Both the position numbers and the translations under genes were made by a program. 64,000 bases of DNA from Arthrobacter caoxuetaonis. Lineage in GTDB: Bacteria; Actinomycetota; Actinomycetes; Actinomycetales; Micrococcaceae. This document shows, piece after piece, positions 23,763-33,183 of this stretch (the first letter of the stretch is position 1; each line of letters opens with the position of its first letter). The notes beneath the pieces are model-generated. The model saw only the letters and a list, made by a program, of their open reading frames with translations, was not told the origin of the DNA and did no database searches. The stretch spans positions 1,054,001 to 1,118,000 of the forward strand of contig NZ_CP099466.1 of NCBI RefSeq assembly GCF_023921125.1, in the 5' to 3' direction.

Positions 23763-26444
23763 ATGCAAGGTTTTGCTTCGCAGCAGTTGGTTGGCCGCGA
23801 TGAGGAGGTTGGCGCAGTCCTGGACAGCCTGCGCTCGGCTGAGCTGCATGGTGCTTTGATTGTGGCCGAAGCAGGGCTGGGCAAGAGCGCCGTGGCTAAC
23901 GTCGTGGCTGCGACGCTGGGCAGGGAAATGCCCGTGCACCGGGTTCATGCCAGCTCCGCATTGACCGGAATCCCTTTCGGGGCACTGGCGCCCCTGCTTC
24001 CCGTCCTCTCAGCCCATGACACGGATTCACCCCTTGCCGTAATGCGGGCCCTGCTTGAACGCCTGCGGCCCGCAGACCGCGAAGGGCGTGTGCTGCCGCT
24101 GGTAGTGGTGGATGACGCCCACGCACTGGATGAGGCAAGTGCCGACCTGCTCTCGCAGCTCATGGTCTCCGGCACCGTGCGGATGCTGCTGCTTACCCGG
24201 AGCATTACGGACATCCCGGCCGGGATACCCGCACTGGTCTGGAGCGGAGTGATTTCGCGGCACCACCTGCTGCCCCTCACTGACGCCCAGGTCCACGAAC
24301 TGTGCAGCCAGGTCCTTGGGGGACCGGTCCTCAGCACCACGAGTGCCGAGCTGGCCCGGAAGAGCGGTGGAAACCCGATGTTTGTCCTGGCTCTGCTCGC
24401 CGAGACACGGCGGACCGGGAACCTGGTGTCCCGCCACGGCGTGTGGCTGCTGGGAGAAAACGTCCGCCCGCCCCAGGGGCGCCTTGGGGACCTCCTGAAA
24501 GCCCAGCTCTCCGGGCTTTCGAACGAAGAGCGGGAAGCCATGGAGATTATTGCGCTGGCGGAACCGGTGCCCGTCGGGGTGGCGTTCCAGCTGGGCCTGC
24601 ACCGGTCCGTGGACTCCCTGACGGCCTCGAACCTGGTCAGCGTAGAACACGAAGGGCCTCGATTGCTGCGTCCCAGGCACCCGCTGTACGGGGAGCTGGT
24701 GCGGCACATGGTTCCTGCGGCGCGCAGCGCGCGCCTGCGGCAGAGGGTGCTCGAGGTCCTGCCGGAGCATACCGACTCCATGGACGGGCTGCTGCGCAGC
24801 GTTGCCTGGTCCCTGGACTGCGGCGCAAAGGTTCCCGACGACCAGCTGCTCCGGGCAGCCTTCATGGCCAACAATTTCTTCGACAGCAACTTCGCCCTGC
24901 GAGCGGCCCGGGAGATCCAGGATCCGCAGCTGCTGCCGGCGGCCAGCGTCCAGATTGCCCGGGCACACTACCAAAGCGGCAATCACCGGGCAGCCCGGGA
25001 GCTCGTCGCCGGCACGGTCGATGCTTCCACGGACCTCACGACCGCCAAACTGGGAACCCTGCTGGAGGTGCAGCTAAGACAGCACGGGGAATCCAACGCG
25101 GAGGAAGTCCACGGTGTCCGCCGCGCCTGGGAGGCTGCCATCGACCGCATTGAGTCCAGCGCATCCGCCGAGGGCCCGGCAGACGCCGAAATGCTGTCCG
25201 ACATCGCCTCCTCACGGCGTGGCGCAGCGCTGCTCGGGGCCCTCATTGATGTCGCAGCGGGGAGTTACCGCACCACCGCCGCCAAGCTAACGGATCTGCT
25301 CACCGAGGCGCGTGCAGCAGGCGACCTGGAAGCGGTATTGGTTGCTTCGGCCCTGCTCGGTGACATCCACACCTGTACCGGGCGGGCAGAGACAGCGGTC
25401 AACTTCACCCGTGAAGCACTGGGGATCGTGCTGCGAAACGACCACCGTTTCCTGGCTTACTACCAATTCGTCCTGCACCGCCATCTCTCAGCCCTGCTTT
25501 GGGCCGGTTACTGGGACGAAGCACAGAACTCGGTGCACCAGGATCTTGTCGCCTCCTCTCGGAGCTTCATCCGGATCGGGGGCTCTGTGGACCTGTGCCT
25601 CGCCGTAATGGACCTGCGCCGGGGTGAGCTGCGTGCTGCACTGCCCAAGCTTGCGGCGGCCATCGAGGGCCTGCGGGCACACGATCCTGAGGGAAGCCTT
25701 CCCCTGGCCCTCGCGATTGCCGCGCAGATCTCCGCACGGCAGGGCGATACCGGACGGGCAGACGAACTCCTGGCCGACGCCGGAGAGCTGACACCCCGCG
25801 GGACCCTGACGACACGCGTCATAGCGGCAGGTAACCGCCTCGCCGCGGAATACGCCCGGACGAATGATCCTGCCTTTCTCGAGGAGCTCCGCGAAGCGGC
25901 AGCGCAGGCCGAAGAGCAAGGACTCGTGGCGGCCGAATTCGAGCTGCGGGCACTCAGCATGAATCTCGGCGATTCCACGAGCATGAACCGCCTCCTGAAG
26001 TTGAGCGAAGACGTCCAAGGGCCGCGCGGACGTGCCATGAGTGTCTTCGCCAGGGCTGTCCTGGACCAGGACGTTACGGCCCTGTTGCATATCGCCGCGG
26101 AGCCCGTCGACGCCGACAGTGAGGGGCTGCGGCCGCTGGCACTCCAGGAAGCACTGAGGCTGGCAAAGACCAGTGGTGACCGTACCCAGGTACAGAGAGT
26201 CCAACGGAGCATCGGCAAGGGCACCGACGCTTCTGCTGCCCGCCGCAATGCCTCGGGACCGCCGGTTCTCACCCGCCGCGAGAAGGACGTTGCGGCATTG
26301 GTCATCAAGGGATACCGGAACGCTGAAGTGGCGGAGCGGCTGTACTTGTCGGTCCGGACCGTGGAAGGACATATCTACCGGATCTTCGAGAAGCTCGGCA
26401 TCAGCAAACGTGACGAGCTGACCGCCGAGCTGATGGGGGAGTAG
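23763..26444 (+). CDS. Large ATPase/LuxR-type transcriptional regulator 2
   Basis: The 893-residue LAL-type regulator has LVGRDEE near residue 9, Walker A AEAGLGKS (35-42) and Walker B LVVVDDAHALD (about 111-121). A long Ala/Leu-rich helical region follows, then a C-terminal LuxR HTH (about 830-893) with LTRREKDVAALVIKGYRNAE and LSVRTVEGHIYRIFEKLGIS. The ribosome-binding region GAGGTGGGGG precedes the ATG at 23763. It sits 29 nt after regulator 1, likely in one operon, and directly upstream of the exopolysaccharide operon, whose first start is 150 nt downstream. Its HTH groups with those at 55879 and 58671 rather than with its neighbour. Confidence 0.93.
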   Translation: MQGFASQQLVGRDEEVGAVLDSLRSAELHGALIVAEAGLGKSAVANVVAATLGREMPVHRVHASSALTGIPFGALAPLLPVLSAHDTDSPLAVMRALLERLRPADREGRVLPLVVVDDAHALDEASADLLSQLMVSGTVRMLLLTRSITDIPAGIPALVWSGVISRHHLLPLTDAQVHELCSQVLGGPVLSTTSAELARKSGGNPMFVLALLAETRRTGNLVSRHGVWLLGENVRPPQGRLGDLLKAQLSGLSNEEREAMEIIALAEPVPVGVAFQLGLHRSVDSLTASNLVSVEHEGPRLLRPRHPLYGELVRHMVPAARSARLRQRVLEVLPEHTDSMDGLLRSVAWSLDCGAKVPDDQLLRAAFMANNFFDSNFALRAAREIQDPQLLPAASVQIARAHYQSGNHRAARELVAGTVDASTDLTTAKLGTLLEVQLRQHGESNAEEVHGVRRAWEAAIDRIESSASAEGPADAEMLSDIASSRRGAALLGALIDVAAGSYRTTAAKLTDLLTEARAAGDLEAVLVASALLGDIHTCTGRAETAVNFTREALGIVLRNDHRFLAYYQFVLHRHLSALLWAGYWDEAQNSVHQDLVASSRSFIRIGGSVDLCLAVMDLRRGELRAALPKLAAAIEGLRAHDPEGSLPLALAIAAQISARQGDTGRADELLADAGELTPRGTLTTRVIAAGNRLAAEYARTNDPAFLEELREAAAQAEEQGLVAAEFELRALSMNLGDSTSMNRLLKLSEDVQGPRGRAMSVFARAVLDQDVTALLHIAAEPVDADSEGLRPLALQEALRLAKTSGDRTQVQRVQRSIGKGTDASAARRNASGPPVLTRREKDVAALVIKGYRNAEVAERLYLSVRTVEGHIYRIFEKLGISKRDELTAELMGE

Positions 26445-26505
26445 CGCGCCGACTGTCTCTACTCGGTAGGGAAGGAATCTGTCCGGGTAGAAACCGGTGA
26501 CGACC

Positions 26506-26521
26506 GGTATACGGTACTCAT
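26506..26521 (+). promoter_or_regulatory. Candidate operator GGTA-N5-TACTCAT in the exopolysaccharide operon promoter region
   Basis: GGTATACGGTACTCAT lies about 75 nt before the first gene of the operon. The same frame GGTA-N5-TACT occurs at 52031, at 55784 and, reverse-complemented, at 52921. TACTCAT fits the heptamer TACYYMT known for the LuxR-family protein NarL. A second small dyad, CTAC-TCG-GTAG, is at 26459-26469. Confidence 0.5.
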
Positions 26522-26594
26522 CCGACCCGTTGCCCGCTGTTCGTAGGGTGTTCCGCAGTATCAAGCTCAGCCCCCATGGCTGCGGACAGAACAG

Positions 26595-27695
26595 TTGGTC
26601 TCAAAAGTGCACCCATCACCCACCCTTGCTTCGGCCTTGCCCGAAACCCCCCTGAACGTCGCAGTCATCGGTGCCGGCTACTGGGGGCCCAACCTGGCAC
26701 GGAACTTCCACGGCAGCACAGATTGGCGTCTGAGGGCCATCTGCGATCTCGACACCGAGCGGGCCGGGCGCCTGGCAGCCTCAGCGGGAGGGGTGCCGGT
26801 GCTTTCCTCAGTTGAGGAACTGCTCCTGGACCCGGAGCTCGACGCCGTGGCCATCGCCACGCCGGCCCGCACCCACCACTTGATCGCTACTGCCGCGCTC
26901 GCCGCAGGCAAACACGTCCTGGTGGAGAAGCCCCTGGCCGATGCCCTGGTCCTGGGTGAACAGATGGTGCAGATGGCCGAGGACGCCGGCCTGATCCTGA
27001 TGGCGGACCACACATACTGCTACACCCCGGCCGTGCTGAAAATCCGGGAACTCGTGGCTGCCGGTGAACTTGGCGAAATCCTCTTCATCGATTCGGTGCG
27101 CATCAACCTGGGACTGATCCAGCCCGACGTCGACGTCTTCTGGGACCTTGCACCGCATGACCTCTCCATTCTGGACTTCATCCTGCCGGGCGGCCTGAAG
27201 CCGGCACGGGTCTCCGCGCACGGATCCGATCCTGTGGGCGCCGGTACGGCCTGCGTGGGACACCTGGTCCTGGAACTCGAGACCGGCGCCATGGCACACA
27301 TCCACGTGAACTGGCTCAGCCCTACCAAGATCCGGCAGCTGGTCATCGGCGGAAGCCGCCGCACCCTGGTCTGGGACGACCTCAACCCCCAGCAGAGGCT
27401 GAGCATCTATGACCGCGGCGTAAACCTGAGCCGCGACACGGGGGAGGACGAACGTTCCGCGTCCAACATCTCCTACCGGCTGGGCGACACCTGGTCACCG
27501 GCCTTGCCCGAACACGAAGCCCTGGCAGCGATGGTCACCGAATTCGCAGCCAGCATCCGGACTGGAAGGCCTTCCCTGACCAGCGGTTCAGCCGGCGTCC
27601 GCGTCCTATCGGTGCTCGAAGCCGCTACCCAGAGCCAGAAAACCGGTACCCCCGTCCGGCTCCTCCCCACTCGCGAACTGGAATCCGCCTCATGA
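26595..27695 (+). CDS. Gfo/Idh/MocA-family NAD-dependent sugar dehydrogenase (WlbA/WbpB-like)
   Basis: The 366-residue oxidoreductase has a Rossmann fold beginning NVAVIGAGYWGPNLARNF (about residues 21-38) and the family catalytic Lys motif VEKPLADALVLG (about 113-124). The C-terminal alpha/beta domain contains DLAPHDLSILDFILPGG. In polysaccharide loci, members with the YWGPN text commonly oxidise C3 of UDP-N-acetylglucosaminuronate-type sugars before amination by a DegT enzyme; that assignment is inference here. The start is uncertain: TTG 26595 is used, GTG 26610 is close by, and neither has a strong ribosome-binding site. It opens the overlapping gene chain and ends with a 4-nt overlap into the epimerase gene. 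Confidence 0.85.
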   Translation: MVSKVHPSPTLASALPETPLNVAVIGAGYWGPNLARNFHGSTDWRLRAICDLDTERAGRLAASAGGVPVLSSVEELLLDPELDAVAIATPARTHHLIATAALAAGKHVLVEKPLADALVLGEQMVQMAEDAGLILMADHTYCYTPAVLKIRELVAAGELGEILFIDSVRINLGLIQPDVDVFWDLAPHDLSILDFILPGGLKPARVSAHGSDPVGAGTACVGHLVLELETGAMAHIHVNWLSPTKIRQLVIGGSRRTLVWDDLNPQQRLSIYDRGVNLSRDTGEDERSASNISYRLGDTWSPALPEHEALAAMVTEFAASIRTGRPSLTSGSAGVRVLSVLEAATQSQKTGTPVRLLPTRELESAS

Positions 27696-28696
27696 CACAG
27701 TCCCCATCCCTGCAGGGCGCGGCAGCGCTCGTTACCGGCGGTGCCGGAACCATTGGCTCCGCCATCGTTGACCAGCTCCTGGCGGCCGGCGCCGGAGAGG
27801 TGCGCGTTCTGGACAACCTGGTCCGCGGCCGCCGCGCAAACCTTGCCGATGCCCTGGAAGATCCGCGGGTCAGCCTCTACGAAGGCGACATCCGCAACCG
27901 TGACCTGGTCCACGACCTCACGGCCGGAGCGGATCTGGTCTTCCACCAGGCGGCAATCCGTATTACCCAGTGCGCCGAAGACCCCCGGCTGGCGCTTGAA
28001 GTGCTGGCCGATGGAACCTTCAACGTGCTGGAAGCAGCCGCTGCGCACAACGTGGGAAGGGTCGTGGCAGCCTCCAGCGCCTCCGTCTACGGGCTCGCCG
28101 AGCAATTTCCCACCCCCGAGAGCCATCACCTGCACAGCAACGACACTTTCTACGGGGCTGCCAAGGCGTTCAACGAAGGCATGCTGCGCAGCTTCCACGC
28201 CATGTACGGACTTCGGTACACGGGGTTGCGGTACTTCAACGTCTACGGGCCGCGCATGGACGTCCACGGGGTCTATACCGAGGTCCTGGTGCGGTGGATG
28301 GAGAGGATCGCAGACGGGAAGCCGCCGCTGATTTTCGGCAGCGGATCGCAAACGATGGACTTCGTCTACACCACCGACATCGCGCGGGCCAACGTGCTGG
28401 CCGCACAACAGGGAGTCCCCGGGGCGATCTACAACGTTGCCAGCGGAACGGAAACCAGTTTGCTGCAGCTGGCCCGGCAGCTGCTGGAGGTCATGCATTC
28501 AGACCTCGACGTCGAGTTCGGCCCTGAACGTGAGGTCAACGGCGTCAGCAGGCGGCTGGCTGACACAACGGCTGCGCAGGCCGAGCTGGGCTTCACAGCG
28601 GAAGTGCCCCTGGCCAAAGGCCTGGCTGAGCTTGTGGAGTGGTGGCTTCCGCTGCGCTCGGAGATCGCGGCCGGACGGGGGAGCACAGGAGTATGA
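27692..28696 (+). CDS. NAD-dependent epimerase/dehydratase (extended SDR, nucleotide sugar)
   Basis: The 334-residue extended short-chain dehydrogenase has the NAD loop ALVTGGAGTIGSAIVDQLLA (about residues 12-31) and the NAD-ribose contact VLDNLVRGRRANL. The catalytic Ser region is AASSASVYG (about 126-134) and the catalytic YGAAK pair follows near 152-156. FNVYGPRMD and FVYTTDIARANVLAA are typical of UDP-glucose/UDP-glucuronate 4-epimerases and decarboxylases. The exact reaction cannot be read from sequence. It is translationally coupled at both ends by 4-nt overlaps. Confidence 0.87.
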   Translation: MTQSPSLQGAAALVTGGAGTIGSAIVDQLLAAGAGEVRVLDNLVRGRRANLADALEDPRVSLYEGDIRNRDLVHDLTAGADLVFHQAAIRITQCAEDPRLALEVLADGTFNVLEAAAAHNVGRVVAASSASVYGLAEQFPTPESHHLHSNDTFYGAAKAFNEGMLRSFHAMYGLRYTGLRYFNVYGPRMDVHGVYTEVLVRWMERIADGKPPLIFGSGSQTMDFVYTTDIARANVLAAQQGVPGAIYNVASGTETSLLQLARQLLEVMHSDLDVEFGPEREVNGVSRRLADTTAAQAELGFTAEVPLAKGLAELVEWWLPLRSEIAAGRGSTGV

Positions 28697-29832
28697 ACAG
28701 AATAAACGTCATGAAACCGTGGCTCGGTCCGGAGGAAATCGCTGCGGTGAGCGAGGTCATTTCCTCCGGCTGGATCGCGCAGGGACCGCGTACCGCACAG
28801 TTTGAGGCAGCCTTTGCCGCGCGGATGGAGGCGGGCCATGCGGTCGCTGCGTCCAGCTGCACGACGGCGCTGCACCTGGCCCTGGTGGTGGCGGACATTG
28901 GACCCGGGGACGACGTCGTCGTGCCTTCCTTTTCCTTCATCGCCACGGCTAACGCACCCACGTATGTGGGCGCCCGGCCGGTATTTGCCGATGTGGACCC
29001 GGTGACCGGCAACCTGACCGCGGAAACAGTCCGGGCTGCGCTTACCCCGGCAACCCGTGCGGTCATCGCGGTTGACCAGGGCGGCGTGCCGGTGGACCTC
29101 GTCCCGCTGCGGGCACTGTGCGATCCGCTGGGCATCACGGTCCTGGAAGACGCTGCCTGCGCCGCCGGAACCCGTTACGCCGGTGCGCCGGCCGGGGCGG
29201 GAGCCGAAATCGCGGCCTGGTCATTCCACCCGCGGAAAATCCTCACTACCGGCGAGGGCGGCATGGTCACCACGTCGCGGCCTGAGTGGGCAGCGCGCGC
29301 CCGGACCCTTCGTGAACACGCGATGAGCCTCTCCGCTGCCGAACGCAGCGCCAGCATCCTGGCTCCCTCCGAGTCCTACACGGAAGTTGGCTACAACTAC
29401 CGCATGACTGACCTGCAGGCCGCTGTGGGACTGGTCCAGCTGGACCGGCTCGACGCAGTGGTGCGGCGCCGGCGGGAACTGGCTGCCGGTTATGCCAAGG
29501 CGTTCGCTGAGATCGAGGGACTCCGCGCTGTCACCGATCCGCCGTGGGGAGAATCGAACTTCCAGTCGTACTGGATCGAGGTCCTGCCGGATTTCGGCAC
29601 AGACCGCAACGGCGTGTTGGAGGCGCTGGCCGGTGAGGGCATTTCGGCCCGCCGCGGCATCATGGCCTCCCACCTGGAACCGGCCTACCGGGACCGCGAT
29701 ACCGGCGCTGCTTCCCTGGAAGTCACCGAACGGCTCAGCGCCAGCACCTTGATCCTGCCGCTGTTCCACGAGATGACCGAGTCAGAGCAGGCGCGGGTCA
29801 TCGAGGCCGTTGCCGGCAGCCGGAAGCCATGA
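28693..29832 (+). CDS. DegT/DnrJ/EryC1-family sugar aminotransferase (first)
   Basis: The 379-residue PLP enzyme transfers an amino group from Glu to a keto-sugar nucleotide. MKPWLGPEEIAAVSEVISSG opens the protein, VVPSFSFIATANAPTYVGA lies near residues 75-95, EDAACAAGTRY carries the cofactor-binding Asp (about 153), and the Schiff-base Lys is in SFHPRKILTTGEGG (about 182). The text resembles perosamine- and bacillosamine-type aminotransferases. The frame is open to 28639, but ATG 28693 has AGGA just upstream and overlaps the previous stop by 4 nt. The next gene encodes a PglD/NeuD-like acetyltransferase, a frequent partner of this enzyme type. Confidence 0.9.
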   Translation: MNRINVMKPWLGPEEIAAVSEVISSGWIAQGPRTAQFEAAFAARMEAGHAVAASSCTTALHLALVVADIGPGDDVVVPSFSFIATANAPTYVGARPVFADVDPVTGNLTAETVRAALTPATRAVIAVDQGGVPVDLVPLRALCDPLGITVLEDAACAAGTRYAGAPAGAGAEIAAWSFHPRKILTTGEGGMVTTSRPEWAARARTLREHAMSLSAAERSASILAPSESYTEVGYNYRMTDLQAAVGLVQLDRLDAVVRRRRELAAGYAKAFAEIEGLRAVTDPPWGESNFQSYWIEVLPDFGTDRNGVLEALAGEGISARRGIMASHLEPAYRDRDTGAASLEVTERLSASTLILPLFHEMTESEQARVIEAVAGSRKP

Positions 29833-30530
29833 ACATGCCCGCGCTGCTGATCCTGGCCGCCGGGGGATTGGCCCGGGAGGTACTGGCCTCGCTGCGGCTG
29901 ACCGGGGATTACCGGATCTTCGGGTTCCTGGATGACAACCAGGCCCTGCACGGGACCCTGGTCGAAGGGGTTCCGGTACTCGGCGCAATTGAAGACGCCG
30001 TCAGCTATCCGCGCTGCCGGTTCATCATCTGCGCAGGCTCCGGTGCGGCCCGGCGGCAGATCGTCGAGACCCTGGCCAAAGCAGGAATCGGTGAGGAACG
30101 GTTCGCCACCTTCGTGGATCCCGCAGTGCACCTTCCCGAGAGCTGCACCGTGGGAAGGGGCAGCATCCTGCTGGCCGGAACGGTCCTGACAGCCAGTGTG
30201 TCCGTGGGCAGGCACGTTGCGGTGATGCCGAACTGCACGCTCACGCACGACGACATCATCGAGGACTACGCGACCCTGACTGCGGGAATCTGCCTGGGAG
30301 GCGGCGTTCGGGTCGGCACCGGCGCCTACGTAGGAATGGGCGCAACAGTCCGGCAGGGTGTGCACATCGGAGCCGGTGCCGTGGTCGGCATGGGCGCTGT
30401 GGTGCTGCAGGACCTCCCCGCGGGCCAAACCTGGGCCGGGGTTCCGGCCAGGGAACTGCAGCCCCCAGAGAACACCCTCGCCTCAGTGATGGCCGGCTTG
30501 CCCGACGACGACAGGACTGACCCGGAATGA
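29829..30530 (+). CDS. NeuD/PglD-like sugar O/N-acetyltransferase (hexapeptide repeat)
   Basis: The 233-residue protein has an N-terminal Rossmann-like domain (LLILAAGGLAREVLASLRLT, then FGFLDDNQALHGTLVEGVPV) and a C-terminal left-handed beta-helix with hexapeptide repeats. The repeats run through TVGRGSILLAGTVLTASVSV, GTGAYVGMGATVRQGVHIGA and the closing GVPARELQPP. This two-domain plan is that of the PglD/NeuD group, which acetylate amino sugars using acetyl-CoA. The conserved catalytic His is plausibly in NCTLTHDDIIEDYATL. It follows the first aminotransferase with a 4-nt overlap, which suggests that it acetylates that enzyme's product. Confidence 0.87.
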   Translation: MNMPALLILAAGGLAREVLASLRLTGDYRIFGFLDDNQALHGTLVEGVPVLGAIEDAVSYPRCRFIICAGSGAARRQIVETLAKAGIGEERFATFVDPAVHLPESCTVGRGSILLAGTVLTASVSVGRHVAVMPNCTLTHDDIIEDYATLTAGICLGGGVRVGTGAYVGMGATVRQGVHIGAGAVVGMGAVVLQDLPAGQTWAGVPARELQPPENTLASVMAGLPDDDRTDPE

Positions 30531-31654
30531 AAACCACCCCAGCCATGCGGGTACCGCTTGTGGACCTGGCCGCCCAGCACGCAGAAGTTGACGAGGAAAT
30601 CCAGGCCGGACTGAAGGACGTCTTCGCCCGGACCGCTTTCATCGGCGGCACCCACGTCGACGAATTCGAAGAATCGTACGCACAGTGGCTGGGAAGCCGG
30701 CACTGCATCGGCGTCGGCAACGGCACCGACGCCCTGGAACTGGCACTGCGTGCCTGCGGTGTGGAACCGGGCTCGGAAGTCATCCTGCCGGCCAACACGT
30801 TCATTGCCACCGCCGAAGTCGTTTCCCGCATGGGCGGCCGTCCGGTGCTGGCCGACGTAGACCCGAAGCACCTCTTGATCGATCCGCAGAGCGTGCAGCA
30901 GGCGGCAGGGCCAAACACCCAGGCCCTGATGCCCGTGCACCTGTTCGGCCAGACGGCCCCGGTAGAGCAGCTCGAAGCGACGGCCCGCCGCTTCGGCTCC
31001 GTAATGATCGAAGACGCCGCCCAATCCCAGGGCGCCGAGCGGTTCGGCCGCCGCGCCGGTACCCTCGGGGACGCTGCCGGGACCAGCTTCTATCCGGGCA
31101 AGAACCTGGGCGCAGCCGGTGACGCCGGAGCGGTCCTGACCTCCAGCGCCGTCATAGCCGACCGGGTTCGTCTCCTGTCGGACCACGGCAGCAAGGTTAA
31201 GTACCTGCACGAGGTTCCCGGAATGAACTCCCGCCTGGACGCCGTGCAGGCGGTTGTCCTCAGCGCCAAGCTGGCCAGGCTCGACGCCTGGAACGAACGC
31301 CGCCGGGCCGCTGCTTCCTACTACGGCGAACTGCTTTCCGGGATAGCTGGGCTGGTGCTTCCGGCCACCGCCGAAGGCAACACCGATGTCTGGCACATTT
31401 ATGCGGTCCGGGTGCCTGCAGCCGAACGCAACCGGGTGCTGGAAGCCCTCACCGGCGCTGGCATCGCTGCCGCCATCCACTACCCGGTCCCTGTCCACCT
31501 GACCGCCGCGTATGCGCACCTCGGTTACGGTCCCGGCGACTTCCCGGTCAGCGAAGACGCCGCCGCACGATTAATCTCCCTGCCCATCTACCCGCACCTG
31601 GAACGGGACCAGCAGGAGTACGTGGCTGCGACCCTTGCGGAGGCTTTGCGGTGA
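30527..31654 (+). CDS. DegT/DnrJ/EryC1-family sugar aminotransferase (second, WbpE-like)
   Basis: The 375-residue PLP enzyme opens with the DegT text VPLVDLAAQHAEVDEEI. GVGNGTDALELALRACGVEP, VILPANTFIATAEVV (about residues 86-100) and MIEDAAQSQGAE follow, and the Schiff-base Lys is in SFYPGKNLGAAGDAGAVLT (about 192). This form is typical of aminotransferases acting on 3-keto sugars, such as WbpE/WlbC and FdtB. It therefore fits the Gfo/Idh dehydrogenase at the head of the operon, and the acetyltransferase at 52149 would complete the three-step route. It is coupled to both neighbours by 4-nt overlaps. Confidence 0.9.
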   Translation: MKTTPAMRVPLVDLAAQHAEVDEEIQAGLKDVFARTAFIGGTHVDEFEESYAQWLGSRHCIGVGNGTDALELALRACGVEPGSEVILPANTFIATAEVVSRMGGRPVLADVDPKHLLIDPQSVQQAAGPNTQALMPVHLFGQTAPVEQLEATARRFGSVMIEDAAQSQGAERFGRRAGTLGDAAGTSFYPGKNLGAAGDAGAVLTSSAVIADRVRLLSDHGSKVKYLHEVPGMNSRLDAVQAVVLSAKLARLDAWNERRRAAASYYGELLSGIAGLVLPATAEGNTDVWHIYAVRVPAAERNRVLEALTGAGIAAAIHYPVPVHLTAAYAHLGYGPGDFPVSEDAAARLISLPIYPHLERDQQEYVAATLAEALR

Positions 31655-33183
31655 CAGACCCGGCCGCTTCCTCCGGTCTCCAGCACATCGGCGCGCGGGC
31701 TGCCCGCGGTGCCCTGTGGAGCGGGGCGAATGCGCTCATGATGAAACTGGCCGGGATCGCCGTGATGGTGGTCGTGGTCCGGCTGGTGACGCCCCATGAC
31801 TTTGGGGTCTTCGCCGCGGCGCTGGTGGTCCACGCCATCGTTTCCAGTTTCGGGGAACTCGGTCTCTCCTCCTGCATTGCCCGCCGCGACCTGGACCCGG
31901 AAAGGGTAGCTTCCACGGTGGCCCTGCTGGCCTTGGCCAGCTCCTTGCTCCTGGCAGGGGTCATGGCACTGGCCGCAGACCCGCTCGCCGCGGTGCTCGG
32001 CGCTCCGGAAGCCGCCGGGCCCATCCGGGTCCTGGCGATCGCCGTCGTCCTGGGCGGAGTCTTCACGGTTCCCGGAGCCCTGCTGGTGCGTGAGTTCCGC
32101 CAGGGCAAGGTCTTCCTCGCTTCGGCCGTGGCGTTTGTGCCAACCAACCTGGTGCTGATCCTGCTGGCACTGAACGGCGACGGCGCCATGGCTTTCGCCT
32201 GGTCGCGCGTGGTCAGCCAACTGGTCAGCGGCGTCGTGATGGCGCTCAGCGTGGACCGTACCTACTGGCCCCGCCTGCGCCGCGCCGAGGCAGGTCCGGT
32301 GCTGCGCTTTGGGCTGCCGCTGGCCGGGGCCAACCTGCTGGGCTACAGCCTGCTGAACGCCGACTACGCGATTATCGGGGCGTTCCTGGGACCTGTGGAG
32401 CTGGGCATCTACACGCTGGCGTTCACGGTGGCGTCCTGGTCCACCTCAGTCATGCAGTCCACAATCAACTCCGTGGCGATGCCCGCCTTCTCCGCGATGC
32501 GGGCAGGGTCAGCGGAGCTGCACGGTTTCCTGGCCAAGACCTCCCGGCTGGTGGCGCTGATAGCGTTCCCGATTACGGCGCTGACCATTGCGCTCGCAGG
32601 TGAGCTGGTGGCTGTCCTGTACGGGGAGCCCTGGGCCGCTGCCGCACCGGTACTGCAGGTCCTGGCACTCTACGGCGGGATCTTCGCCGTGTCCCTGCTT
32701 CTCTCCAACCTGCTGGTGGGGCAGGGACGTGCCGGCTCCGTGTTCGGCGTCCAAGCCGCGTGGCTGATAGTCCTGATCCCTGCGGTCGGACTGAGCCTGG
32801 GGCCCTTCGGGCTGCCGGGTGCCGCCTGGGTCCATGTTGGCGTCATCGCGCTCGCCGTCATGCCCCTCTACCTGCGCGCTGTCCGCGGCACGGTTCCCGG
32901 GGCAGCCCGGCTCCTGGGCCGGGCTGCGGCCGCTCCTGCCGCAGCAGCCGCGGCCGCAGCCATGGTCTCGCTGGGCGCAGCTGCGGCCGGGAACAGCGAC
33001 CTGTCCCGGCTCCTGCTGGGCGGGTTCTCCGGCTGCGCGGCGTACGCGCTCCTGAGCGCACCAATGCTCCGACGGAGCCTGCCCGCCATCACCCGCGGCC
33101 GGACAGGCACCCTGCTGGCCGCCTACGACCGAATCGAACTCCCGCTGCTGGCAGGGCTGCGGCGACACAAGGAGACCGTATGA
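31651..33183 (+). CDS. Wzx-like polysaccharide flippase (MOP superfamily)
   Basis: The 510-residue protein consists almost entirely of hydrophobic helices, about 12-14 in number, in the pattern of the Wzx/RfbX/MviN superfamily. The N-terminal ARGALWSGANALMMKLAGIA segment and the loop VRLVTPHDFGVFAAALVVHA, with Gly and Phe where Wzx proteins keep them, support the call. It should move the undecaprenyl-linked repeat unit across the membrane. The start is GTG, with a 4-nt overlap on the second aminotransferase. A short C-terminal cytoplasmic tail (about 470-510) is basic. Confidence 0.88.
   Translation: MTDPAASSGLQHIGARAARGALWSGANALMMKLAGIAVMVVVVRLVTPHDFGVFAAALVVHAIVSSFGELGLSSCIARRDLDPERVASTVALLALASSLLLAGVMALAADPLAAVLGAPEAAGPIRVLAIAVVLGGVFTVPGALLVREFRQGKVFLASAVAFVPTNLVLILLALNGDGAMAFAWSRVVSQLVSGVVMALSVDRTYWPRLRRAEAGPVLRFGLPLAGANLLGYSLLNADYAIIGAFLGPVELGIYTLAFTVASWSTSVMQSTINSVAMPAFSAMRAGSAELHGFLAKTSRLVALIAFPITALTIALAGELVAVLYGEPWAAAAPVLQVLALYGGIFAVSLLLSNLLVGQGRAGSVFGVQAAWLIVLIPAVGLSLGPFGLPGAAWVHVGVIALAVMPLYLRAVRGTVPGAARLLGRAAAAPAAAAAAAAMVSLGAAAAGNSDLSRLLLGGFSGCAAYALLSAPMLRRSLPAITRGRTGTLLAAYDRIELPLLAGLRRHKETV

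Noticed and set aside
26595..26640. A firm start codon for the Gfo/Idh gene
   Set aside because: TTG 26595 and GTG 26610 are both possible, with no clear ribosome-binding site, so the start is reported as provisional rather than proven.
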